From the NCBI GenBank assembly GCA_034769895.1, contig CM068367.1:351107111-351171110 (forward strand): a DNA stretch of 64,000 nt. The letters are read 5' to 3'. This document shows positions 12,254-24,637 of the stretch, in pieces; the stretch's first letter is position 1; each line of letters begins with the position of its first letter. Made by a program: the position numbers and the translations under genes. Below the pieces are notes generated by a model. The model made no database searches, was not told where the DNA came from, and was given only the letters and a program-made list of their open reading frames with translations. This DNA is from Magicicada septendecula. Taxonomy: Eukaryota; Arthropoda; Insecta; Hemiptera; Cicadidae.

Positions 12254-12282
<29 letters not shown>
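12254..12282. repeat. (TA)n microsatellite
   Basis: About 29 bp of uninterrupted alternating TA. Confidence 0.95.
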
Positions 12283-12289
<7 letters not shown>

Positions 12290-12394
12290 TATACACAGCA
12301 TGCACATTAACATTCGCACACACGCGAGCTATATACATTGATTACACGTACGGAACCCACGCGCAGCGTACATAGTGAATAACCGTTTAATGAG

Positions 12395-12590
12395 TAGCCC
12401 GTTGATTAACCGGAACGCGAATTATATGGGACATTCATCGGAGAAAAGGTTTTTTCGCTAATGAGTTTCGTACGAATGCTGTAATGTCTGGCGGGTTGAC
12501 AACTTCTCTGACGTTCAGGAGAGTTTCAAAAGCAGTACCACGTTGATACTTGTGTACAATTGTAACAATTGAACGTCAGGGTATTTAAAG
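12395..12590 (+). mobile_element. Partial pogo/Tigger-like element end
   Basis: The word cgttgattaaccggaacg is followed by catcggagaaaaggtttttt and later by gatacttgtgtacaattgta and acaattgaac. The element at 17433 has the same order: cgttgattaaccgagacg, ttctcggaaaggtttc, gatacttacatgtgtaacaattgaac. The two therefore share a 5' end of about 190 bp. The outermost bases and the opposite terminus were not found here, so this copy is truncated or too worn to delimit. Confidence 0.5.
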
Positions 12591-13495
12591 TAATTCTTCG
12601 TTGTATCTAGCGTATTTTTAAATGTGTTAGAATTTCTACCACACTAACTGCACATGAGTAATTTTGATTTTGATTTTTCTTTGCATTAAAACGTTAAATA
12701 ACACATGACGTTTTATTATAACGTTTGTATTATAAGTGAATTATTACAGAAAATTTCCAGCCATTCGGCTATTCAATGTCCGAAAAAATTGCTCTTTTAG
12801 AAAAGTGACGATATTTGTAATTCCATGTAACAGACGTTCTATTGTGATTCACCTAAGGTGAAATATTCCTTTTGTGATGTCGAAATTAAAATGAAATTCA
12901 GAAACCGAACATTCTTAAAATCGTCGTCACTTTAATGCGTTGTTTCAACGCTTTGTAGAACGTGTACAGTTTGTTAAAAGAACGTTTTTTGATTGAGCAA
13001 AAGTTGCCCCTGTCACCGAGATGCGCTGAAGAAACAGCGTGACCTCAGCTGTCACGTGTCGAATAGAAATTAAAAATAACCGTGGGTCGGAAAACATACG
13101 CGGTCGTTAACGTGTTTACGTTCTGTACTGGCGGTGCAATTATCAAGTTGTTAACGTTATCGCCGGTAGTCCCTAACGGTTTCTCTATTTTAATTTTTGT
13201 CACATTACGCCTTTCGTAACGTGACAGCTTTGCAATGCTTGTGAACCGCTAACGACAAATCTTTTAATGAAAACGAAGAATTTTTAAATATTTTTTCACG
13301 CGACATTTCAGCAGCTGTTTACTCCTGAAAGAGAGTTATGTTACTTCCGATGATAGGAAATTGGCCTTTCAATCAATGTATTAAGTTAGTAAGTGGGAAG
13401 AAAGGTTTGGTACTATTTTCAGCTACGATTAATAGGCCAAGCGTACCTGAACTACTGTCTGTCTGTACCACAGATGTTAATATTGTACCTACACT
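12591..13495. other. CpG-bearing unique-looking DNA, nothing recognised
   Basis: CpG dinucleotides are frequent by eye compared with the first 6 kb. There is no open frame of substance and no transposon ends. Confidence 0.4.
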
Positions 13496-13590
13496 GGGGT
13501 ATGTATACCTTGAACTTGAATGGGGTATATATGTGTGTATACCTTGACCTTGAATGGGGTATATATGTATATATAACTTGGCCTTGAAGA
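13496..13590 (+). repeat. ~34-bp tandem repeat, ~2.6 copies
   Basis: The unit contains accttgaacttgaatggggt and tatatatg. Occurrences of ccttga/ccttga/acttgg begin near 13508, 13542 and 13576, spacing 34 bp. The third copy is incomplete. Confidence 0.8.
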
Positions 13591-16500
13591 TCAATATAAA
13601 ATTATACAGTTTTTTTTTAGGATGTGGAATAGTAAATGCACCATGAACTATCACATAGTTTGTGTCACATGTGTTTTATCACTTTGTATGGGATGGGATT
13701 TATCACTTTATGCTGAAGGAATCGATGGAGGGGCACCCCTGGAAACAGTAAGGGGGCGTTAAGGAAAAAGTGGGCATAAGAAGGCGCTAAAAAAAATTGA
13801 TCGGCTAAACATTAGCTATAGAATTTTGTAAAAAGTTCAGTAATATTATGTTTTAAATTTAGTTTTATCATCTATCTATTACATGTGTCATATACCTCAT
13901 TTCTTTATGGGGTTGTATTGGAAATTTTGTACTACCTATATGTGTCTTGTACCCCACTGCAAACAAATTTTCGTTGGATATGCAGTGCGGGATCAATGTA
14001 TCATTCATGCCCAACCGAGCTGTAACAAAGAAACTCCTCGTTTTATCATATTATCAGTTTTATAGAATAAACCCGCCAATGGTATGAATAAACTCATTGC
14101 CGAGGGACTGAGTGGTCCCGAATGTGCCTTGTCAGTTCCTTACCTGGAGATTACAACAGTAATAAACAAAATATCTCTTACACGTGTTTAGCATTTCTCA
14201 GCAACGTTTATAAAGAGGCCTCGTTTCAGTTTACAAACCAGCTACACGATGTAGATAATATATTCGTTACGTTTGTGTATTCATATATCCGGTGTTTAGG
14301 ATTTAAGCGGAGGCAAGTAGCCCGCGAGGTAGAGCGAAAATTTGGTTTATCATTCAATTTGCTCGTGCGTATCTAATTTTGGAAGAGTTTGTTTGATTGT
14401 AAACCGAACTAATAATCACTGCTAACACGTCTTTCGTCTTTTGCAGCTGTGAGTAATAATTTATTTTTAAATACTTGTTCGTTCCACGCATCGGTTTTGC
14501 TTATTACTCCGCCCACCGAAATGAACGGTATCACCCAGTCTCGATGGGTATTTGTACACAAAGATTACATATCGAATTTTTAATGGAAATCTCGTGTCTG
14601 AAAAACGTCGGCGTTAATGCTGAAAGTGCAGAATCGTACATTTTGTTACCAATATTACTTCACTCATACCTTTAGGCAAAAGAAAGCTGTGATTGGAGAA
14701 TGTATTAGCATATACTGTCACTAGCCTGGCAGTTGGCGGTTTAAACATGTTTTAAAAATCGAGAAATAACACAAATATGGCTCGTCCGGAGTCGCAATAA
14801 AATTAATTTTTTGCCGATATTTTCTATAAACAATTTTGGTTTTAAAGTAGCGAGTTCAGAACTAATAAGAACGCCTTCATCTGTTGTTTAATATATATGG
14901 ACGTTTTCGATTTTACGACTAAAACGCTGAGAAACGTAACTTACGCAGTAAATTTTTTCGTAGTCTTCAGTGTTTAGAAGGCGGCGTGGCGTGTTGTACA
15001 ATAATCTATCCACTGACATGCTTTGCAATAAATTCCTCCGTGCTCTCATTCCCAGCGTACGATGTTATTTTTGGCCGCACATTCTCCGGCCGTGCGAGTT
15101 CCTCGGAATACTTTGTACTCAAGCGAACAGAAATTTAAATTTTACATACTTTCTGACTCTGAACTGGACGTGGCGTTCCAGGAACGGAACTGGTTTTAGG
15201 CAGACAGTAACTGAAACGACAATTAATTATTTAGGTTGACTGTTAACGACTCTGTTATCTCGATTCTATGACAGTACTACGAATCGCGTTTGTACGAGTT
15301 CGAGTAATTGTTAATGCAAAAAGAAGGAATTGCGAAACCTTTACCAAAGTAGTGGGTACTCGGATCGATTATGATACGAAACAACGCGAACGTATGTGCT
15401 CCGTATCTGTTTTACACACGTTAAGTGTGTAGGCCTATGTCGTAATATTGTCTGTTAGTAAGCTATACGAGTTGTATATTTCTTCCTTGTCAGATGAGAT
15501 TTTATGTTCATCGTGTGAATCTGTTAGTTCTTATAATCGCATACTGTCAGCATGTCACGAACTGCAATTTACTACGAAAGATTAAGAAAGCACTCCAATT
15601 CAAGGAATTTATTTTTCGTTGGTATTATCTATTCATAATTGTAATCTTCTCAGAAATAAAAGCACCTACTGTGTGTATATGTAATGTTTCAAAACCTCTG
15701 AAGATCTGAATTTGATATAGCTGCAGGAGTACGCACACATTCTAGTGACAGCGCGCTCGTGACATGTACAATTTAGTACGTAGATACGAATAAACGACGA
15801 AGTACAATTAATTAGTTAATGTTGTTAGACGGCTTTTCCTAAAGTCCGCGCGGCAGATGGTCTGAAGGCAAGACACTTGACGTCGCATGAAAAGGACGCA
15901 GACTCATTCACTCAGTATTGACAATTAGTTCCCTGTTTACGTCCGTACCTTTACTCACGAGTTTACATTTAAAAACTACAGAACATACACACCATACCCC
16001 TACATCAGTACTGTGAGCCCCAATCCTCAAGGCTCAATGACAGTACGTATACTAGCAGATCAACGGGTATATGTAAAGGTTTTATTTATTTATTACAAAT
16101 TTATTTTATTTATTACAAATTTATAAATATCTTATATATTATAAATACTTAATTATAAATGTTACAGCTTTCTAGTGTAACACTATAGGCCTATTTATTT
16201 TGTAACTATAGGCCTAATAATTTGATCACCGGTTTTTTAACAACAGTTACATAATTAAGAGTTTATAAAACTTAAAAACATCAAAGAAACACTGTGACTT
16301 CGATCAATTCTAATGTAAATTTTCCTTGCTTTCTTGTTTCGGTTTTCAGAGATCTGTAAAACCCGAATTTGAAGCTAGTTGGTGTTCTACGACCAGTAAA
16401 GCCAGAGAGTTCAAGAGTTGTTGGGCGATTGATGGTCGTTGCCGTGTCTACAACACACTTCTCAGCTTGCTAAATGCTCTCTCTCTGCTAATGCTGTCAT

Positions 16501-16807
16501 TATTTAAAAAAAAGTACACATTCCAAATGTTTATTAAATTTTGCATTTAATAATTTTAAAGAACTAGCTGCAAGTTTCCACTCAAAAAACTGTATACAAA
16601 ATATGTTTTAGGTGACGATTTCACTATAAAAATTGATTGACAAGTCCTGTTGATACGTTTTGCACCAATAATTCAGCCCTTAATTTTGTCTAACGAACTG
16701 GATTTCAGAATCGGACTAAAATAATATAAAATATTTACATTGTACCCAGTTTCTTAGGTCTTCCGAGCCCCAGTGCCATGGTACCGGCCACCCTCCCCCT
16801 ATGGGGA
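13591..16807. other. Unannotated DNA
   Basis: A short GC-rich patch at about 13715-13790 (ggaggggcacccctgg, then gggggcg) looks like a transposon scrap but could not be assigned. At 16083-16125 the word ttatttattacaaattta occurs twice about 21 bp apart. Short frames at 14.1-15.7 kb show no known domains. Confidence 0.45.
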
Positions 16808-16821
16808 CCTCTCTCTCTGTC

Positions 16822-16895
<74 letters not shown>

Positions 16896-16902
16896 TCTCT
16901 CA

Positions 16903-16933
<31 letters not shown>

Positions 16934-16934
16934 G
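16808..16934. repeat. (CT)n-(CA)n-(CG)n composite microsatellite
   Basis: Alternating CT for about 93 bp, with a few interruptions, passes into about 18 bp of CA and about 16 bp of CG. All three tracts are contiguous. Confidence 0.97.
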
Positions 16935-17430
16935 TACGCACGCACAAACCCCCTCCTAGTGGTAAGCCCCCTAAAGTCTCGATTTTCTGGTTACCAGTTT
17001 CCATCATTATTAGTTACAATGTTTACGCTATCAAGTAGTTATGTACCCAGTAGTCGTTTATACGCAGGCTGGATGCATTAAACGGGTTCTTGAAAACGTA
17101 ACTGGTACACTTATGGTATCTCACGCGCCACACTACGCAAGGGCAAGCCTTCACAAGAAGGTAACGGATGGATTGTACTGAATATAATTAATTATACGCG
17201 GAACCTCAAAAATATGACTACATGAAGGCTACCTTTGCGTGCATTCCGTAAGGTACCGTGGCGACCGATTACGGACGGCTCGATACGTGCTGAAAATATC
17301 CCATGCACTACATTCTTTGCCAAGTTTACTGTGAATTTCCATGGCGACATAAATCGTAAATTAAAGGATGCTATTATTAATTTTAACTAGTCTTCTCATA
17401 GTCATAGCTTTATGAAAAGGAGCCTGTAAA
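16935..17430. other. Unannotated DNA between microsatellite and Tigger-like element
   Basis: Nothing was recognised on either strand. Confidence 0.4.
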
Positions 17431-17432
17431 TA

Positions 17433-18130
17433 CAGTCGAGCGTTGATTAACCGAGACGTCAACTACTCGGCACATTTCTCGGAAAGGTTTCAAAAAAAGT
17501 TTGCTTACGAAACGAAGTACGTTATGAACCGTACAACACGAGATCAGTTACCTATCGAGTGCCTAGATTGAAATGTTTGAAGTTTAAAGAGTTTTAAAAG
17601 CAATACGTCTTTGATACTTACATGTGTAACAATTGAACAAAAAGTCGGAAAAAGTAGAAATTATGTAATATGTAATAGGAGAACTTCGGTAATATGAAAG
17701 AGTAGAATACACTAAACACTTAGGAGATTTAAACACCATGGAGAAGGGGACTTATTAGAGGCAGAACATATTTATGAGATACACAAATTCTAGTAGTCAA
17801 ACATAGATGAGAATATGCAGAGCAGTGATAAGGTCTGTAGTAATATTTATTATGGAGTATGAGTCACAGAAAAAACTAAGGATGTTCAAATGGAAGATAA
17901 TACAATGTGGGATCATTTCATTAGAGCTTTAGGAAAAATGGACTGGTTAATTTTCGCTGAATGTGCCTCTTAATATACAATCCGAACTATAGCTTTTTCA
18001 TCTTTTAATACTGAGCAACCCACAGTATTTATGAATGTTTCCAACCCATTTTCAATCTGGTTGTTCAGTTATCCGGAATATTCACTTATTCGGGTACGTA
18101 GTGACATACCGGTTACTCGACGCTCCTCTG
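17433..18130. mobile_element. pogo/Tigger-like DNA element, 698 bp, non-autonomous
   Basis: The left end cagtcgagcgttgattaacc and the complement of the right end, cagaggagcgtcgagtaacc, form imperfect inverted repeats. Both are flanked by TA (17431-17432 and 18131-18132), the target duplication of the Tc1/mariner/pogo superfamily. Ends beginning CAGTCGA and containing GATTAACCG are typical of pogo/Tigger-like elements. No DDE transposase is visible inside. Instead part of the interior resembles a LINE reverse-transcriptase tail. Confidence 0.72.
17785..17925 (+). pseudogene. LINE polyprotein fragment inside the Tigger-like element
   Basis: The plus-strand reading Met-Arg-Ile-Cys-Arg-Ala-Val-Ile-Arg-Ser-Val-Val, followed by Met-Glu-Tyr-Glu-Ser and Lys-Lys-Leu-Arg-Met-Phe-Lys-Trp-Lys-Ile, parallels the LINE segment MRIYRAVIRxVxTYGxE then KLRxFERKI. 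An upstream in-frame stop and substitutions show decay. It suggests that a LINE piece was captured by, or inserted into, the element. Confidence 0.45.
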
Positions 18131-18132
18131 TA

Positions 18133-20124
18133 CGTATTAGTCGATATTTTATACAATCTCTCTCTCCCTCTCTATCTCTCTTCCCTTTTCCTTCTCTGTA
18201 GATATTATAGGCATAAGTGCATCCTTTTTTTTGCAACCTGGAAATATAATGAAACGTATTTTCTTCTATTCACTAAAAATTAAAATAAATCCTTGTCTGT
18301 GTCAAAAAATTTGTTTCTGCATTAACGGCTTAATAAAAAACGCGTACTTGGTATTTAAGGACACAGTGTTACATCATGAATAGGTGAGAAATTTGGAGTC
18401 AAGTCCAGGACTCAGGGATCGCGAAGTAACTTACACGACGTGATCCAGTCACATTTGAGATACTCAGATTATGTAGTATGGGATTGTCGCAGGTGTGGAC
18501 TGCGTCAAAAAGGTTGACTGAGTAATCAGTCTGTTTACTCAATTCAGATTTAGAAAGAGTAGTAACAAAAGTAGAAAAATTGAAATCAAGTGTCAAGTAG
18601 ACTCAAAAAATGAAAAAAATTATTGTTTCAAAAGTCAATGAAATGATACATGATTATACATGTTTGAAACTAAATACTTTTTTCAAGACGAAGAAATTAT
18701 AATTGCGGACTGCTAGCAGTGCAACTTTATTTTTGTGTTATTGAAGAATATCTACGTACAGAGGGAAATGTAACCTGGCCAATATTCAGGAAAGATATAC
18801 AAACAGGGCAAAGTATTTGCAAATTCAAAATCAAAACTGTTGTCTGCAGTAAACGAAACACAAAAATGAGATATCATAGTCCTTCAATAATAGAAATAAG
18901 GAAATCATGGTTTAGAGTTTTGGACTTTCACAGGCTTAGACTCTGATTTTCCGACAAGCAAAAGAATAGATGAGTGAAGGTGAAGAAAATAGAAATAACG
19001 TTTTTTAAAAGTTTCGTGTTTAAATATTTGTTCCAAGAAGAAATCGACTTAACATTGCTGAAGGATAGACACAGTTACTTAAGGGCATTCCTCAGCAAGG
19101 CCTGAAGGCAATGAATACAAATTCATAAATTAGAGTGTCCCAGAGAAGGACAGTTACACCAATAACTTGGGGCGCGTAAAATTCGCTCTAATTTATATAT
19201 ATGATAACGATGATGATGATGATGATGATGATAATTATTATTATAGTAGTATTAGTAGTTTGTTGTCGTAGTTGCATAGTTCCTCCGGGTGAAAACTGCC
19301 GTGAGGCCAGTCTAATATATATATTTCTCTCTTACGAAACAAAATGAGTGAATCCTTAGTAAATCTGAAAATCAAATTAGATTAGCTTATAGGCTGTATA
19401 TCATTGGCTCTAACAATTCGGATCTACCGCTCACAGAAGCCTTTTCCATCCACAGCTGTTTATACTACTTATTTGTCAAAAAATTGTTATATTTACAAGC
19501 GATTTAATTGTCAGTAAACACCGCGTGTTTGGTAAATCAAAGTATGGTACCTGGCCACTAAAGCAGAGGTCCTTGTTCCGATTTCCGGGCATTACCATAA
19601 AATCAAGGTGCGTTTCCAGCCCCTGGGTTGTCTCAACCTGTGAAAATGACTACTTGGGACAACGTTTTAGGGCAATAACTAGCTGTTGAAGATAGTGCTC
19701 GCCACACTACTGTCATAGCCTGCCGTAATGCTACTTCATGGTACAAAATGGAGCTATTATTATCATTTCATTTTTTAAAAAACTTGTAAATGTAACCAAT
19801 ATTAACGAAAGATCTTGTTAAAATTAGTTAAAAGTTTCTTAATTCTCGATAAGGATTCAGCTGAGCTTAGAAAATAGTAACAGCTCTTACATGTGAAGGA
19901 AATTTGTTTACTATCAATACATATCGAACAAAAACGATTTATCTATTATCGGTTCCTTGGTAGCATTCACATACGAATGTACCGTTATAAATGTTGAGTA
20001 GTTTTTCATTGGTTAGTGTTGATTACAATCTTGACAGTGGTTCAGCATCGCTGATCTGTGTTTGCATCCTGCAAAGTGATTATTGTTTTTTTTGTTTAAC
20101 ACACAACGATACAATAAGTTTATA
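18133..20124. other. Unannotated DNA with a short (GAT)n
   Basis: Imperfect (GAT)n lies at about 19209-19231 and is followed by (TTA)n-like sequence. A 75-codon frame at 18719-18946 has no recognisable domain. No other structure was seen. Confidence 0.45.
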
Positions 20125-20132
20125 CACGCAGG

Positions 20133-20551
20133 CATGGGCGGGGGGGGGACGAACGGGACCGGACCCCCCCCCCAGAGGCTCCAAAAAGTTGACGAATTTT
20201 GTTAATCTCTTTATCTGTAGGCGGTTTTATTATTTTTACACCTGAGTACGCTAATATAGTAGTAAATCTTTTTAAAATAAACAAATAGGTTTATTACACA
20301 GCATTAGCGTACACGTTTTTAATATGAAATACAGTATAGGAAAATCAATTCAGTCAATAAGAATCTTTCAACGCGTATTTTTATTGTGTTATTACCGATT
20401 ACTTTAATGGGACTGACTTCAGGATATTACACGTTTTTCAGCCACTTTAAAGATAGCAACGTTGGTTAGTCTTAACTTGTTTTTTATTTTGTTTTAAGCC
20501 GACTGACCCCGGACACCACTCCCCCAAGGTCAAATTCTAGATACGCCACTG
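20133..20551. mobile_element. Short hAT-like element, 419 bp
   Basis: The left end is catgggcggggggg. The right end is ctagatacgccactg, whose complement starts cagtggcgtatctag. The flanks cacgcagg (20125-20132) and catgcagg (20552-20559) match at 7 of 8 bases, consistent with a worn 8-bp hAT target duplication. G/C-homopolymer-rich sequence (runs of G and C at 20141-20172) lies next to the left end. There is no coding content. Confidence 0.65.
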
Positions 20552-20559
20552 CATGCAGG

Positions 20560-21053
20560 CGTAACAGGAAAAGCTTCTAGACGAAAGCAGTAAATTTACG
20601 TTACGGTAAAACTTGTGTCAAAACTTGTAGTAAATTTACCGAATGATTTGCTGTGATGTAATAAGTGAATCGTTAACTCGAAATACGTACATTACACGAA
20701 AAGTAATTACGTAACGAATTAGAAATAGTCTTATTTTTAAGTCACGTAAGATAGTAAAGTATTACGATAAGTAAAGTTTTAATTAAGAATACGCTACAGG
20801 AAAATACGATTACGTGGGTAGAATATGTAGTAGCAGTAGGCGTACTTGCCGATAATGTGGCGTATCTAAAGCTGTTTAACGTCGATTTATGTAACATTAT
20901 TGCGAGAGATTATTTTTGATTTAACATCGGTTTCTGCAAACAGTTTTTGTATCACCTAATAATGACTTATGCATATAACGCGTCGGTACAAGACTTGGAC
21001 TGATTACGTATAGGGCTGTGTGTGGTATTGTTGGCATACAGGTAATAAAATGG
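20560..21053. other. Unannotated DNA
   Basis: Nothing was recognised. Confidence 0.4.
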
Positions 21054-21079
21054 TCTCTCTCTCTCTATCTCTCTCACAC

Positions 21080-21145
<66 letters not shown>
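21054..21145. repeat. (TC)n-(CA)n composite microsatellite
   Basis: About 20 bp of interrupted TC leads into about 70 bp of CA with one interruption (cacgca). Confidence 0.97.
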
Positions 21146-21147
<2 letters not shown>

Positions 21148-23401
21148 ACATGTAAACGTCAGCAGTCTTTAAATGGAATCTATCAGGTGATGTGTCGATT
21201 AGAAGTCTGAAGCGACCACCGTTCTACTCGTGGCACTGAATTCAAATTGAACACTTATTAATGTTAGAGGTCACTCTTAGAATACAAAAGATCAAATACA
21301 ATTTGTGGTTTTTATAATCACGGCTCAAGGCTTTGAGATTTACTGTATTTTTGAACTCCATTTAAATACAAATCTTATGTAAAAACTATTATTAATGTTT
21401 TAAATGGTGAGCATATTAGTCGGAGCTGCTCTCTGAATAACAGAATAAAATATATTAACTTATCGATTACGAAATTTCTGAATCAAATCTTAAAAATAAC
21501 TACACTATCACGTATTGTTAATTTTTATTAGATATCTGCTATCCACACTTGCGTAATATTCTATTTCAAATTTTGTTTTTCTTCTGTTATAAGAAACACA
21601 AAAGTGAAGGTATGGTTTGAATAATATCTTTACATCATGAACAATACGAAATAAAACGAAATTAAAAAAAAAACATGGTATTGTAAGTTGAGTGTTCGTT
21701 GTAATCGCCTTCGTGGAGTTTAATACAGCAAAGTGAAGTGACAAAAATAATTCAAAACATTTTGCCAGAAATCGATAAATCGACTTTAACAAAAAACCTG
21801 AGTCAAATTATCACCGCGGACTACATAAGGAATATTGAGCGGCGCCGGTATTATTTGTTCTTCCGTCTTTTACGGAGTTTGATTTATGAAATGTCTAATC
21901 TAATTGATTTCTGTTTATATTCAACCCAGTTTCAGAAAATATACGTTATTACAAAACTTTATTCGTGTGTACGTACAATCTTAAAAATTATCAACATACA
22001 CATATGTTAAAACTACGTGAAACACAACTTTCAAAAATAACAATTTACAGAGAAAAGAAACATGTTTTTATGACATAAGGTTAAGAGAGGCTTGTTTACG
22101 TTAGCAATGGGAAAAGTTGATGCGGTACATAATGCCAGCTGGCCGTCATAAACGGAGAAACTTATCCTTGGTGTAATGTGCTTAAACTGATACCTACAGC
22201 TGGAGAAATCCAGACGAACGGCGCCGATTTGGTGAATCATCCTTTCCAGCATTCTATTTCCGGCCCAACAAACCACACCGGCCTATACTTTTCCATCGTT
22301 AACAAGACGTACGGTTCAACACTCTTTTGGTTGGTTAAAATAATATCACGCAGTTATTGGCTTCCCGTATAAATGATACAAGTTAGTCGCAAATATAATC
22401 TAACCAAAGTTTGGGTTCACTCATTGAATACACGTGCGTAATAAAGAATATAAACACACGAAATAATTACTTTAGAATTTTGTATATCTAAGAAAAAAAT
22501 TTATTATACGCGTATTATGATGTTTAAAGTGTGTAGTTGGATTGCAGACTATCCCGGGAATAACTCCGTACGTCAGCTTTTTGAAGTAAATTGTTTGAAG
22601 CCTTTCTGTTTAGTTCTGATAAATTAAGATCGACGCGCATAAAGTTTGGCATATTCGGGTTGGTAATTTACAATTAGATTCGGAAGAACATTAAAGAATT
22701 AAAAAAAAAAAGGAAACAAAAGTGCTACAATAAAAATGAAATGGGCCCAAATGACGACCACGGTCACTGAGAGTGTTGGCAAAACAAATCGATTGATTGC
22801 CTTCTTCACACAAATGTTCATCAATTATATTGCATATAGAACAATCAGTATGATGTTGCAAAATATTAATACTAAAAACATTTAAGAAAAAGGAAATATA
22901 ATTGTAAAATATCATTAAGAAAAATCAAAAGGAAATATCATTATGTTAAGTTACGAAAACTTTATCCATGTATCCATTAGACTTCCACCTGACCACAGTA
23001 CAGTGCAATCGTTTCTAGATTATGGGAATTAGCCTATTCTGTCTATGTTAAATTCGCAGTATTCACATTCTTTCCACTTAGAAATTCTATCAATTCCAAA
23101 TTTTACTTTTTGTTTTTGGGGTTTCTTACAAACGATTTAACAGAAGGAATTTTAATTTTCTTAATGTTCATTTGATTATTTAATTTTTAAATATTGTTTG
23201 TCTTTCTGTGAAAACAGTTTGTTCATTGCTACTTTTCAAATGGAGTTAAAATACGAACTTGAAGAATCTGAAAAATTCACGTTAGTACCTTATATCAAAT
23301 AGGTCCTGAGGAAGGTAAATATGTAGGAAAAAATTAAATATTTGGAAAAACGTGCTTAAATCACAAAAATATATTTTTTTAATTTTCATATAAATACACG
23401 G
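21146..23401. other. Unannotated DNA
   Basis: Frames of 64-94 codons occur on both strands at 21.5-22.4 kb and overlap each other. None carries a recognisable domain. Confidence 0.4.
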
Positions 23402-23825
23402 TTAATGGTAAACTGCTACATAACATGGGTCATCTGGGTCTTCCAAGTCATGCCACTCATCTTCGCTCCCCGTCTGGGCACTTTCCTTTTTCTATCCAGC
23501 TTTCTTTACTACATAGGAAGCCATACGCTGTGCTTTAGCCAGAGGAAGTAGGCCTTAACATAAGGTTATCTGGTTGTGTACAAACCGTTTCAAGTACTCT
23601 ACACGTTACTATATTGCGCTAACAACGTTTAAAACTCCTAAATTCAAGGTTCTTAGATTGGAATGGTTTCGGTAAACGAGCCCAACGACATTGCTCACTG
23701 ACTCATTTGGATTTTGAGCCATACCATGTACACACTTATGAGAAACTCAGGATTGCTAAGGTTTTTTAAAAACAAGTTTTTATTGCCTCTATAAATGACG
23801 AAGGAAGAGAAAATGCTCTAGACGG
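23402..23825 (-). pseudogene. Mutator-like transposase C-terminal remnant
   Basis: On the minus strand, scattered over frames, are: Phe-Ile-Glu-Ala-Ile-Lys-Thr-Cys-Phe-Leu-Lys-Asn-Leu-Ser-Asn-Pro-Glu-Phe-Leu; His-Gly-Met-Ala-Gln-Asn-Pro-Asn-Glu-Ser-Val; Leu-Arg-Thr-Leu-Asn-Leu-Gly-Val; and an acidic end Ser-Glu-Asp-Glu-Trp-His-Asp-Leu-Glu-Asp-Pro-Asp-Asp before a stop at 23402. The order (IKPxxxxLSxPELL, then HGxxQNxNES, then LxLGV, then a basic-acidic tail) matches the C-terminal half of the arthropod proteins called Mutator-like transposases. It holds at least one in-frame stop and two frameshifts. The family call is from memory of such proteins and should be tested. Confidence 0.55.
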
Positions 23826-24480
23826 AGGATATGGTACGTTAGAGGCTACTTGAATGCTTTCTAGTATTTACACCAGTTCGTCTAACATAACATAACGAAT
23901 AATGTCCATGTAATGAATTAAGTGAAAAGTATTTAACATACTTTCAGATGTCCGATTAAAAAAAAAAAAATGTTTCATTCAGAAAAATCAAAGATAAATA
24001 TAAACAAAAAAATTCAAATTAATTAAACATTTCTTTCTATTTAGGCAGAATTGTATATGCGAGAGTGTGTCTGTGTTTGTGTAGATATATTGATAATTAT
24101 AATTTTAATTGTAGTTTTTTATACTGTTATTTTTAAATTTTATGTTTTTACGAAACCAGTATGTTGCTTTTTGTAATCATCTCATGACGACCATTGGAGA
24201 TTGGAATACGGCAATTAACATCGATACCGTAGATGTCTAGTAAATGACTATTACGATGCATAAGCATCGCAGTTTATAGTTGTCTGTATGTAAATGATTA
24301 TTACGTTATATAAACCGGGAAATTTACATTTAAAGGATGGAATTCGACAGGTATAAACGCTTGCATTATCATAGAAGAAGGGAAAATCTTTTGTCAAACA
24401 GCAGCGAATAGTTATGGAATGAATCTGCTGGCCAGGACGTTAGTATGTAAGACGAAGGTCAATCACTATAGTTGAGTAGA
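23826..24480. other. AT-rich DNA, nothing recognised
   Basis: There is a weak internal echo at about 24235-24320, where gtaaatgactattacg and gtaaatgattattacg lie about 50 bp apart. Nothing else was seen. Confidence 0.4.
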
Positions 24481-24637
24481 GTGTAGACCAGTGGTTCCCA
24501 AACTTTTCAGTCCGCGGACCCCCCCTAAACAATTTAAAAATTCACGGACCCCGTCTGGTTCTGAAATGAAACAAACAATAAACATGATAGGCTTATATTT
24601 TAGTTAAGCTGTATTAAAATCAAAATTGTCGTAAGTT

